From assembly GCA_038202925.1 (NCBI GenBank), contig JBBREM010000040.1, positions 1-20,624 of the forward strand: 20,624 nt of DNA, read 5' to 3'. The notes below the pieces were generated by a model, which saw only the letters and a program-made list of their open reading frames with translations, was not told where the DNA came from and ran no database searches. The stretch's first letter is position 1. Every line of letters begins with the position of its first letter. This document shows, piece by piece, positions 5,909 through 13,079 of this stretch. The DNA is from JAEVZK01 sp038202925 (GTDB taxonomy: Bacteria > Armatimonadota > Fimbriimonadia > Fimbriimonadales > Fimbriimonadaceae). The position numbers and the translations under genes are program-made.

Positions 5909-6700
5909 CTACATACGCGACCGCGCGTAGGGATCGGCGGCGTTGGAGTTGACTTCCTCGTCGCCGATGTTGCTGCCCGTGGTCTTGAGGAAGACCTCTT
6001 CCAGCGTCTTCGCTTCATGCTTCTTGATGAGTTCCTGCACCGTGCCCTCGGTGACGATCTGGCCCTTATCCATGATCGCGAGCCGGTTGCACAGCGCCTC
6101 CGCCTCCTCCATGAAGTGGGTGGTGAGGAAGATCGTCATGCCCGCCTTGTTCAGCTCGCGCAGGTGATTCCAAATGAGCTTCCTCGCGTGGGGATCGAGG
6201 CCCTGCGTGGGCTCGTCGAGAAAGAGAATCTTCGGCTCGTGGATGAGCGAGAGGGCGAGATCGAAGCGCCGCCGCATGCCACCTGAGTAGGTCGCCGTGT
6301 ACTTGTCGGCTACTTTCTCCAGCTCTACGAGCTTGAGCAATTTGTCGATCTGACTTGCTATGCGTTCCTTGGGCAGATGGTAGAGGTGGCCGTGAAGCTG
6401 TAGCATCTCGCGGGCGGTGGCGGTTTCATCCAGACCGATCTCCTGCATCGCGAAGCCTACGCGCTTGTAAATCTCGTTCGCCTGTTTCGGGAACTGGAGC
6501 CCATCGATCGTGATCTCGCCACTCGACCGCTTGACGAGATCGACGAGCATGTTGATCGTCGTCGTCTTCCCGGCTCCGTTCGGCCCGAGAAAGCCAAAGA
6601 ACTCGCCCTCGGCGACGCCAAAGCTCACCCCGCGCACCGCCTCCACCCCGCCCGGGTAGGTCTTGACGAGGTCCTTGACTTCGATAATGTTCGCCGGCAT
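5909..6700 (-). CDS. ABC-2 exporter ATP-binding protein
   Basis: A 263-residue ABC ATPase with all motifs: Walker A GPNGAGKTT (39-47), Q-loop Q86, signature YSGGM (138-142), Walker B ILFLDEP (158-164), D-loop GLD and H-loop H195 in LTTHFMEEAE. The sequence belongs to the CcmA/DrrA subfamily that energises ABC-2 permeases such as the one at 4669-5439. The start at 6700 gives the conserved ANIIEVKDLVKTYPGG opening; an ATG at 6733 would add eleven residues without family support. No ribosome site is seen upstream of 6700. The C-terminal 30 residues (TLEEVFLKTTGS and beyond) are the normal short extension of this subfamily. It starts 46 bases from the divergent nuclease gene. Confidence 0.92.
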   Translation of the reverse strand: MPANIIEVKDLVKTYPGGVEAVRGVSFGVAEGEFFGFLGPNGAGKTTTINMLVDLVKRSSGEITIDGLQFPKQANEIYKRVGFAMQEIGLDETATAREMLQLHGHLYHLPKERIASQIDKLLKLVELEKVADKYTATYSGGMRRRFDLALSLIHEPKILFLDEPTQGLDPHARKLIWNHLRELNKAGMTIFLTTHFMEEAEALCNRLAIMDKGQIVTEGTVQELIKKHEAKTLEEVFLKTTGSNIGDEEVNSNAADPYARSRM

Positions 6701-6711
6701 GAAAGGATAGT

Positions 6712-6740
6712 TTGGCACTGCCGCGCAATGCACTTACAAT
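6712..6740 (+). promoter_or_regulatory. Near-consensus promoter for a leaderless nuclease mRNA
   Basis: TTGGCA (6712-6717), a 17-base spacer and TACAAT (6735-6740) each match the sigma-70 consensus at five of six positions. The ATG begins at 6747, six bases after the -10 box, where transcription would be expected to start. There is no ribosome-binding site between. The transcript is therefore predicted to be leaderless. Confidence 0.75.
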
Positions 6741-6746
6741 GGTTTG

Positions 6747-8546
6747 ATGATCGCTCCGTTCCTCGACGCCGGCTGGGTATCGGCCACCGCAACCAGCAAC
6801 TGGTGCCACCAAGACCCGCTCCTCGATTGGCTCGAGCTGTACGGCACGGCGCACGGCTTCAAGCGAGATAAAGAGTACGAGGGCTATGACTCGGAAACCG
6901 ATATGGGCCTCTTCATGCGGGAGAAGGGCCGCGCGTTTGAGACGGGCGTCATGCGCTGCTTGCAGGAGAGGGGCTTCCAGATCGTGCGGATCGCCGAAGG
7001 CAGCCGCGACGCCCTCGATCCGCTGATGCTCGACCGCACGCTGGAAGCGATGCGCGACCAGGTCGAGATCCTGTACCAGCCGGTCGTCTGGGATTCGGCC
7101 CGGCAATGCCACGGCATGCCCGATCTGCTCGTCCGCTCGGATGTGCTGAACCGCCTGACCGAGCAGCCGGTGCTGAGCGAAGCCGAGATTCCCCTCTCCC
7201 CTCCGGGGGAGAGGGTCAGTGAGTCCGCGAACTGGGGTGAGGGGGCACCGCATTACCGCGTCGTCGACATCAAGTTCACCGGGCTCGACCTGACCGCCAA
7301 GGGTCTCGTCGGCAACGACGGCGCAGACCGTCGCCGCAAGGCGCAGCTTCTCGTCTACAACCGGGCACTGGGCGAGATGCAAGGCTTCGAGCCGCCGCAC
7401 GCCTACCTGCTCGGCCGCGGCTGGAAGCAAACGATCAAGAAGGAAACGAGCCGCGGCGACACCTGCTTCGACCGCCTCGCCCCGGCCGATATGTACGACC
7501 CTGAGCTTGCCCAACTTGCGGACGCGGCGATCGCCTGGATTCGCCGCGTGCGCGAGGAAGGCAAGGACTGGCAGGTCCTGCCCCGCCCAAGCGTCTCCGA
7601 ACTGTATCCGAACATGAGCAACACTCAGGATTCGCCGTGGCACATGACAAAGAAGGAGATCGCCGACCAGATCGGCGAACTCACGCTGCTCTGGCGAGTC
7701 ACCCCCAACAACCGCCCAATCGCCCATCAGGCGGGCGTCATCCGCTTCTCCGACGACCGCTGCCAAGGCGACGGCTTCGGCCTCGCCGACAGCTACGCCG
7801 CCAAGCTGCAGCAGATTCTCGAGATCAACCGCGACGGCTGCCCCGACCTGGTCAGGCCAAGGCAAGTCGCCGCCGGCGGGGACGAGTGGCGAGCCGCGAA
7901 GCCGCTCGAGTTCTACGTGGACTTCGAGACCGTCACCGATCTCGACGACGACTTCTCAGCCTTGCCGAAGAAGGGCGGGCAAACTCTGATCTACATGATC
8001 GGCTGCGGCCACATGGAAGCAGGCGCATGGAGGTTCACCGCCTTCACCTGCGACCGGCTCACCCCCGATTGCGAGCGCGCCATCATCGATGCCTGGCACG
8101 AGCATATGCGCGCGGTGCGCCAACGGCTCTGGCCCGAGGGCGATCCGCTCGTCTTCCACTGGTCGCACGCCGAGCAGTCCTTTCTCAACACCGCCTACAA
8201 CTCAGCGCGAACTCGCCATCAGGCGGCCTGGCCGGACCTGAACTGGTACGACTTCCTGGTCAAAGTCATGCGCGAGGAGCCGGTCACGGTGAAGGGCGCG
8301 CTTGCCTTCGGGCTCAAATCGATCGCCAAAGGAATGCATAAGAACGGTCTCATCAAGACGAACTGGACTAACGGCCCTGGCGACGGTCTCGGCGCGATGA
8401 TCGGCGCGTGGCGCTGCGACGTCAAAGCTCGGGACCAGAATTGCTCGATGAAGGACCTGCCGCTCATGCGAAGCATCGAGGATTACAACCAGGTCGACTG
8501 CAGGGTGATGCAGGAGATCATCGCCTATCTTCGTGCGAATCACTAG
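6747..8546 (+). CDS. RecB-like PD-(D/E)XK nuclease fused to DEDD exonuclease (TM0106-like)
   Basis: A 599-residue protein with two nuclease domains, of the arrangement called the TM0106 RecB-family/RNase H-like fusion. The N-terminal domain (about 1-280) has GRAFE (61-65), the PD motif at P125-D126 and the D174-I-K176 motif, together a PD-(D/E)XK site. The C-terminal domain (about 385-599) has FYVDFETV with D392 and E394, the middle segment VFHWSHAEQ (469-477) and YNQVD with D584, as in DnaQ/YprB-like DEDD exonucleases. Between the two PD-(D/E)XK motifs lies an extra segment, about residues 136-167, encoded by repeat DNA. The fold may still close because the insert falls in a hairpin loop. 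The ATG at 6747 follows a leaderless promoter; a TTG codon just before it is in frame but less likely. Probable role in DNA repair or defence; substrate unknown. Confidence 0.85.
   Translation: MIAPFLDAGWVSATATSNWCHQDPLLDWLELYGTAHGFKRDKEYEGYDSETDMGLFMREKGRAFETGVMRCLQERGFQIVRIAEGSRDALDPLMLDRTLEAMRDQVEILYQPVVWDSARQCHGMPDLLVRSDVLNRLTEQPVLSEAEIPLSPPGERVSESANWGEGAPHYRVVDIKFTGLDLTAKGLVGNDGADRRRKAQLLVYNRALGEMQGFEPPHAYLLGRGWKQTIKKETSRGDTCFDRLAPADMYDPELAQLADAAIAWIRRVREEGKDWQVLPRPSVSELYPNMSNTQDSPWHMTKKEIADQIGELTLLWRVTPNNRPIAHQAGVIRFSDDRCQGDGFGLADSYAAKLQQILEINRDGCPDLVRPRQVAAGGDEWRAAKPLEFYVDFETVTDLDDDFSALPKKGGQTLIYMIGCGHMEAGAWRFTAFTCDRLTPDCERAIIDAWHEHMRAVRQRLWPEGDPLVFHWSHAEQSFLNTAYNSARTRHQAAWPDLNWYDFLVKVMREEPVTVKGALAFGLKSIAKGMHKNGLIKTNWTNGPGDGLGAMIGAWRCDVKARDQNCSMKDLPLMRSIEDYNQVDCRVMQEIIAYLRANH
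7159..7247 (+). repeat. Double palindromic repeat inserted in frame in the nuclease gene
   Basis: Two parts are visible. The first (7159-7190) encodes TEQPVLSEAE, matching a PVLSEAEG peptide often produced when the common GTGCTGAGCGAAG intergenic repeat is translated. The second begins with a perfect palindrome, CCCTCTCCCC (7192-7201), loop TCCG, GGGGAGAGGG (7206-7215), and continues to a GGGGTGAGGGGG tract (7236-7247), encoding PLSPPGERVSESANWGEGA. Family members normally go straight from the PD strand to the DIK strand here. The frame is kept across about 90 bases. Confidence 0.75.
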
Positions 8547-8549
8547 GTT

Positions 8550-9131
8550 TCAAAGCCGGCCTTTCATGACATCGTGGTAATTGAAGAAACCGTTGGAACC
8601 CTTAAGAGTAAAGGGATGCTCGTCCGCGAAAGTAGCCGACACCGTTTCGCCTTGCATCAACGTGGAATGAAGGGGGCTAGCCAGATTGGCGTGCGTCACG
8701 GGCTCCTTGCCGCCGGCCCCGAAAACTGGCTTCATATCGATCGATGCGATACGGCCACGGCCGATCGACAACGTGAATCGCCCGGCAGCCTTTCCAACGA
8801 AAATAGATGCCGCCTGCACTCCCTCCAACGTCCCCCAGTCCTTGACAAACGCTTTAATCAGCGCCGTGACGTGCTCCCGTCTGGCTGGCGGCGCGTCCAC
8901 GTAAAGCCTCACCCACTTGCCCGAATCCCAAGCAAATGCCGCGGCCGAGCCGGAGATATCCTGCCCCCCGTAGAAGCCCTTCTGAAAAACAAATGCGCCA
9001 ACCCCATGGCACCCCGCATCTCGGCCCGTTATCTCGGTGACGCAAACACCCTTGCAACTGCACGATTCGATGAACTGAGCCTGAAAGTTAAAGGGTTGGA
9101 CAGCCATGGCCAAGGCGATCGTCAGAATCAT
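8550..9131 (-). CDS. DUF1326 domain protein
   Basis: A 193-residue protein whose opening FNFQAQFIESCSCKGVC is the signature of DUF1326, a family with an N-terminal cysteine cluster (ESCSCxxxC). The later features GAFVFQKGFYGG, LYVDAPPARREHVTALIKAF and the closing NGFFNYHDVMKG also fit. The function of the family is not established. The start at 9131 adds a short hydrophobic MILTIALA before MAVQPF; it is too short for a clear signal peptide, and the second ATG could be used. A promoter whose -10 lies six bases before 9131 supports the first. It converges with the nuclease gene, with three bases between the two stop codons. Confidence 0.85.
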   Translation of the reverse strand: MILTIALAMAVQPFNFQAQFIESCSCKGVCVTEITGRDAGCHGVGAFVFQKGFYGGQDISGSAAAFAWDSGKWVRLYVDAPPARREHVTALIKAFVKDWGTLEGVQAASIFVGKAAGRFTLSIGRGRIASIDMKPVFGAGGKEPVTHANLASPLHSTLMQGETVSATFADEHPFTLKGSNGFFNYHDVMKGRL

Positions 9132-9137
9132 GCTTTA

Positions 9138-9166
9138 ACTTTACAACGACCGACAAATTGAGTGAA
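9138..9166 (-). promoter_or_regulatory. Putative leaderless promoter of the DUF1326 gene
   Basis: On the minus strand TTCACT (9166-9161), a 17-base spacer and TAAAGT (9143-9138) precede the ATG at 9131 by six bases, the same geometry as the nuclease promoter. The -35 matches the consensus at four of six positions. No ribosome site is present. Confidence 0.5.
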
Positions 9167-9331
9167 CCGGGGGCATCTCGCGCACCATATTAGACCGTGA
9201 TCGACCACGCTCGGTCGCGTAGATTGTCAGAGTCGAAATGAGAGGACTCGAAGGCGTCGCAAGATACTTCAAGCGAAAAAGTCCTTCGAGGGAATTCTGA
9301 GCCCGGGAAGTGCTGTACATAGCGCTGTTGT

Positions 9332-11338
9332 ATGAAGTTAGCTCTGGCCGCGTTGGCCTTCATCTCGTGCTGCATTGCCTCTGGCCAGCAGGTTCCGGCG
9401 CAGGGTTCTCTAGTCCGTCGCGTCCTTCCCGCTGAGGCGGCCAAGACGCCGCCCGTCATCGATGGCGACATATCCGAGTCCGCGTGGCAGAGCGCATCGA
9501 AGGCTGAAGTCTTTGTCGACCGACAAAGCGGCAACCCCGTCGCGGATCAGACCATCGCCTACGTGCTCTATGACGCGAAGTACATTTACATCGCGTTTCA
9601 CTGCCTAGACCGCCAGCCCGACCTCATCGAAGCCCGCGAGACTCAGCGCGACAGCAAATACGCCAACCAGACCCAAAACCCGAACAACGAAGATAACGTC
9701 ACCGTCTCGCTCGACACCTACTTCACGAAGGATTCAGCGGACCTTTCGATCTTCTCCGTCAACGCGATCGGCACCCCCTCCGCCAAGCTGTCCGGCGGGC
9801 GCGGCGGCAAGCTGGAGTGGAAAGGCAAGTGGGACTCCGCCGCCAAGCGAACTCCCGACGGCTACACCGTCGAGATGCGCATCCCGTGGGAGATGCTCAA
9901 CTACCCCGCCGGCAAGAAAGTCGCCACGATGGGCATCAACTTCTACCGGTACCAGAACCACAAGAAGCTCGACTCCATCTGGAGCAACGTCGGGCAGAAC
10001 AGCCGCATCGAGCTAGAGGGGCAATGGACCGGCGTGCAGCCGCCGCACGCCGCCTTCAAGCCGAAGCTTTCCTTGCTTCCCTACGTGCTTCCCGGCTGGA
10101 AAACGGACCGGGGAACGTTTCGCGCGGGCATCGATGCGAGGGAAACTCTCACCCCCGATCTCACCGCCGTCGGCTCGCTCAATCCCGATTTCGCAACCAT
10201 CGAAGGCGCCGTCGAAGGCATCGCCTTCTCGCGTCAAGAGCGCTTTATCCCCGAGCGACGCCCGTTCTTCCTTGAGGGCCAAGATTTCTTCAACGTCCAG
10301 ACCCGCTTTAACGATATCGGCGCGTTCTTCTATTCGCGGCGCATCCCCACCTTCGATCTCGGCACCAAGGTGTACGGCAAGATTTCCCCGGTCGACACGA
10401 TCGGCGTGCTGAATGCCACCGAGTTCAACAGGCGCTCCGACACCGTCGTCCGCTTCCGCCATTCGATCAACGACACCAGCTCCGCAGGTTTCTTCCTTTC
10501 CAACAAGGCGGCGCTCAACGATGAAAACACCGTGGCCGCTGTCGACCAGCACGCGCGGTTCGGCCCGTACAGCCTAGAAACGGTTTGGGCGAAATCGATG
10601 GGCCCGAACGCCGGAGGCAGCGCCATCGTCGTCAGCGGCAACTACCAGAAGCGCAACAATACGACCCTCCTCCAGTACGACATGATCTCCAGCCGGTTCC
10701 GAGTGCCGGACGGCTACATCCCCTATAAGAATTACCATGGGTTCTTTGGATTCACCGACTACAACGGCCAGTGGCGCAATGGCGAATTTCGCAGCTACGA
10801 CTACGGCGTGTACGGCCTCGTGTGGGACCGCTTCAACGGCGCTCACTACCAACAGTCCGCCGGGAGCTTTGCCAGCCTCGTCACGAAATCGGATTGGGGC
10901 TTTACCTTCGCCCACGACTATGCGGTGGTCGAGGGCCAGATGGACCACACCGTCACCCTCGGCGTGACCAGCGGCTTTTCCAACCGATTTAGGCGATTCG
11001 GCCTGAACGTGCAAACCGGAATTCTCGGGGGCCAGAAGGCCACATTCCTCGCGCCCACCGCAAGCCTCAGACTGCTCAAGCACATGGACATCTCCTACGG
11101 AGGCTCAATCCTCAACTTGCAGGGAGTGACCAAGCAGCACATCTTGACCGCCAATTACGAGCTCTCCCCCACCCGTTCCTTCGGGGGCCGGCTCGTAGCT
11201 CAGGATTCGGACACGAACTGGTACCTCTCCTACCGCAGCGCGGGAGGCAAAGGCACCGACCTCTACTTCATTATCGGCGACCCCAACGCCCGGCGATTCA
11301 CCCGCCAAGTGCAGCTCAAGCTCGTCTTCGCGTACTAG
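9332..11338 (+). CDS. DUF5916 outer-membrane protein with CBM9-like N-terminus
   Basis: A 668-residue exported protein. A signal peptide (MKLALAALAFISCCIASG) leads into PPVIDGDISESAWQSA (about 41-56), the standard opening of family-9 carbohydrate-binding-like domains that precede DUF5916. The motif ERRPFFLEGQDFF near residue 310 is diagnostic of DUF5916. The remainder is alternating beta strands (YGGSILNLQG, LTANYELSPTRSFGG and others) ending in QVQLKLVFAY, a terminal aromatic residue typical of beta-barrel insertion signals. It is probably an outer-membrane barrel with a periplasmic sugar-binding-like domain; the true ligand is unknown. TACATA at 9316-9321, preceded by TG, lies ten bases before the ATG, suggesting a very short leader. 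The gene's stop touches that of msrB without a gap. Confidence 0.88.
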   Translation: MKLALAALAFISCCIASGQQVPAQGSLVRRVLPAEAAKTPPVIDGDISESAWQSASKAEVFVDRQSGNPVADQTIAYVLYDAKYIYIAFHCLDRQPDLIEARETQRDSKYANQTQNPNNEDNVTVSLDTYFTKDSADLSIFSVNAIGTPSAKLSGGRGGKLEWKGKWDSAAKRTPDGYTVEMRIPWEMLNYPAGKKVATMGINFYRYQNHKKLDSIWSNVGQNSRIELEGQWTGVQPPHAAFKPKLSLLPYVLPGWKTDRGTFRAGIDARETLTPDLTAVGSLNPDFATIEGAVEGIAFSRQERFIPERRPFFLEGQDFFNVQTRFNDIGAFFYSRRIPTFDLGTKVYGKISPVDTIGVLNATEFNRRSDTVVRFRHSINDTSSAGFFLSNKAALNDENTVAAVDQHARFGPYSLETVWAKSMGPNAGGSAIVVSGNYQKRNNTTLLQYDMISSRFRVPDGYIPYKNYHGFFGFTDYNGQWRNGEFRSYDYGVYGLVWDRFNGAHYQQSAGSFASLVTKSDWGFTFAHDYAVVEGQMDHTVTLGVTSGFSNRFRRFGLNVQTGILGGQKATFLAPTASLRLLKHMDISYGGSILNLQGVTKQHILTANYELSPTRSFGGRLVAQDSDTNWYLSYRSAGGKGTDLYFIIGDPNARRFTRQVQLKLVFAY

Positions 11339-11917
11339 TTACTCACCGGAAGGCGCTAATTTCGCCGGATCGCCTTCCTTGAACTCAAACGCGGCGCTGT
11401 TCATGCAGAACCGCAGCCCTGTCTTCGTCTGCGGAGCGTCGTCAAACACGTGGCCCAGGTGGCCGTCGCAACGCGAGCAGAGCACTTCCTCGCGCACCAT
11501 GCCGTAGCTGGAGTCGCGGCGGATCCAGATGTTATCGTGCATTACGGGCTGGAAGAACGAGGGCCAGCCGGTGACGGAGTCGAACTTGGTGTTGCTGGCA
11601 AACAGCGGCAGCCCGCAGCCCGCGCAGAAATACACGCCCGTCTTGTGGTTGTCGTGGAACACGCCGCAGAAGGCCGCCTCGGTGCCGTGGCTGCGCAGGA
11701 TCTTGTACTGCTCAGGCGTCAGCCGCGCCTTCCATTCGGCGTCGCTCAGCACGAGCTTGTCTTTGCGCTTCGGGCTCTCGCTCAAATATCCTCGGGTCGT
11801 CGTCGTCACCTGGTTCTTCTTCTCCTTCTGTCCGCCGTCAGCAGCGGTAAGCCCGGCGGTGCAGCCGATGACGGCCACGCCTCCGATCAGTGCCAAGAAC
11901 ATATTGATGGGCTTCAT
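11339..11917 (-). CDS. msrB: Peptide-methionine (R)-S-oxide reductase, lipoprotein form
   Basis: MsrB repairs the R form of oxidised methionine in proteins. Of 192 residues the first 40 are an export region with a lipobox-like VIGC at C19, so it is probably an envelope lipoprotein. The catalytic domain has the four zinc cysteines (C98-x2-C101 and C147-x2-C150), GWPSF (117-121), GHLGHVF and the catalytic C171 in RFCMNS. It stands alone, without an msrA fusion or neighbour. A TTATAG box about ten bases upstream of the ATG suggests a short leader; no ribosome site is seen. Position-specific residues are intact and the length is normal for the family plus signal. Confidence 0.93.
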   Translation of the reverse strand: MKPINMFLALIGGVAVIGCTAGLTAADGGQKEKKNQVTTTTRGYLSESPKRKDKLVLSDAEWKARLTPEQYKILRSHGTEAAFCGVFHDNHKTGVYFCAGCGLPLFASNTKFDSVTGWPSFFQPVMHDNIWIRRDSSYGMVREEVLCSRCDGHLGHVFDDAPQTKTGLRFCMNSAAFEFKEGDPAKLAPSGE

Positions 11918-12411
11918 GGTTACGTCTCTATAAGGTGTCTACGCGCTGCCAGAGTTCCATACGCGGCGGGTCTGACCTCACATCTCACCTTACGTTCTCC
12001 CTCGTGATGTTACTACCGTCCCTTCGAGTTTTGGCGGCGACAAGTCCCTCTGCTGCCTACGGTCTCTACTCGGTGGTTTGTCAACTACCTATTTGGAGCA
12101 GAACTTGTCATCCTGGAACTGAGCCAGCGAAGTGAAAGGTTCTACCTGGAGCCGCGTGGCAGACTACAGATAAGCACTCCAAATGTCCAAAAGGGCGGCA
12201 CCGGTCCAGCATTACATGTTGGCTCTAGTTCATTCGAAGAATGTTTAGCCCATCAGATTGACATTCATTGCCTCAACGCCGCGAAATGCGGAGGAAACGC
12301 GGACTGTGAACAGAAGCGCATGCAAAGATTGAGGGACCAGTGCAGGACATGGTACGGCGTATGCGATGCGGCCGGCCTTGAGGGGAGGCGGTTCGATTCC
12401 ACGGCACAAAT
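11918..12411. other. Intergenic region with a dispersed repeat, no clear gene
   Basis: About 490 bases upstream of both msrB (minus) and a small plus-strand gene. The first 20 bases hold the msrB start region. A dispersed repeat copy lies at 12105-12155. A TTGACA at 12258-12263 has only a weak -10 (CGAAAT) 18 bases on. The T-loop-like GGTTCGATTCC at 12390-12400 does not complete a tRNA. A 66-codon plus ORF (11935-12135) has no family features. Confidence 0.55.
12105..12155 (+). repeat. Second copy of the dispersed TTGTCATCCTGGAACTG repeat
   Basis: TTGTCATCCTGGAACTG (12105-12121) is identical over 17 bases to the minus strand at 118-102, and CTGGAGCCGC (12146-12155) to 67-58. Between them GCGAAGTGAAAGG (12126-12138) matches the plus strand at 12-24 with one difference. 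Two distant copies with the same order of blocks make it a genuine interspersed repeat. This copy is a single arm; no matching opposite arm is visible nearby. Confidence 0.65.
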
Positions 12412-12801
12412 ATGTTCCAAAGCATTTGGCGTAGGCTAACGGTTTCCATAGCAGCAGCAGTTGTAATCTCCTTGCTTGGGTTAGGGTTTCTGAGAGCGGG
12501 GCACAAGATCGCGACCAAGATCTCTCGCAGCACGGCGTTCTCAGAGGCGGTTGCGGCGCTCCGGTCCCGCCTCGGTAGCAGGGCGTCAGGTGCCTTCGTC
12601 GACACGACGCCAGCAAGCAATTTCTTCCCGAATACGAATTTGATCTCTGGATCTTTTGCGGACGCCCGCACACGACGGAGAACTTCCTTTATTGTTGTCC
12701 AAGAGGTCTCGAACGGGATGCCGAGTTGGATCGGGATCATGATCCATGCTGAACCTAGCATAGAATTCACGAGAAACGGTTTCCACTTCATCGAGGAGTG
12801 A
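12412..12801 (+). CDS. Small single-pass membrane protein, unknown
   Basis: A 129-residue ORF that reads like a protein. It has a basic start (FQSIWRRL), one membrane helix (about residues 10-28, VSIAAAVVISLLGLGFL), a helix with STAFSEAVAALRSRLG, then strands ISGSFADAR, TSFIVVQEVSNG, SWIGIMIHAE and a final GFHFIEE. The order of helix, ISGS-like strand and closing strands vaguely recalls the Coa1/cytochrome-oxidase-assembly fold, but this is speculative. The start lacks a normal ribosome site: GGGGAGG is about 23 bases away. Third-position G/C is lower than in neighbours. A 203-codon ORF on the opposite strand overlaps it and reads less like a protein. Confidence 0.5.
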   Translation: MFQSIWRRLTVSIAAAVVISLLGLGFLRAGHKIATKISRSTAFSEAVAALRSRLGSRASGAFVDTTPASNFFPNTNLISGSFADARTRRRTSFIVVQEVSNGMPSWIGIMIHAEPSIEFTRNGFHFIEE

Positions 12802-12870
12802 TGCCGGCCAGGTCCTGAAGTGCCTACGGGTGCAAGCGATCGGTGGCTACCATGCGCTAGTCCTGCCAAT

Positions 12871-12932
12871 CCGCCATGCGCCATCCGCGATCCTCTCGGC
12901 CCTCCTCTCTAAACCTCTAACCTCCAATAGCC
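12871..12932. repeat. Degenerate heptamer repeats of two types
   Basis: CCGCCAT (12871), GCGCCAT (12878) and CCGCGAT (12885) keep a seven-base period. After about 20 bases a second run follows: AACCTCT (12912), AACCTCC (12919) and AATAGCC (12926), which resembles the AATACCC units at 133-174. Both are decayed, so the call relies on periodicity. Confidence 0.45.
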
Positions 12933-12968
12933 TTCCGTCGCGCTCGTGCCTCGGCGCAGTTTGTGCGA

Positions 12969-12990
12969 CGCCGCCAGTCCACTGGCGGCG
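12969..12990. repeat. Perfect GC-rich hairpin
   Basis: CGCCGCCAGT (12969-12978) and ACTGGCGGCG (12981-12990) are exact complements around CC. There is no T-tract on either side. It is the first of two strong hairpins ahead of the large secreted-protein gene at 13080. Confidence 0.7.
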
Positions 12991-13002
12991 CGGTGCCGAC
13001 TT

Positions 13003-13031
13003 CGTGGCTCCGCCTTCCAGCCGGAGCCACG
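13003..13031. repeat. Second GC-rich hairpin upstream of the beta-propeller gene
   Basis: CGTGGCTCCG (13003-13012) pairs perfectly with CGGAGCCACG (13022-13031) over a nine-base loop. It ends 48 bases before the start codon at 13080. It could be a leader structure, an attenuator without a T-tract, or one more dispersed palindrome. Confidence 0.7.
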
Positions 13032-13079
13032 CATTTCAGGAAGACAAGGTTAGCGATAGGTTAACCTGGTGAGCGACGC

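Noticed and set aside
6426..7865. 479-codon minus-strand ORF spanning the nuclease and ATPase genes
   Set aside because: A shadow of two well-supported genes in other frames; high G/C at third positions creates such long antisense frames.
12330..12405. tRNA or tmRNA end suggested by GGTTCGATTCC at 12390-12400
   Set aside because: The stem around this loop pairs at only three of five positions and no acceptor, D or anticodon arms can be formed.
12273..12884. 203-codon minus-strand ORF opposite the small membrane protein
   Set aside because: Its translation has no coherent fold features and runs through a heptamer tract; the plus-strand reading is more protein-like, though still uncertain.
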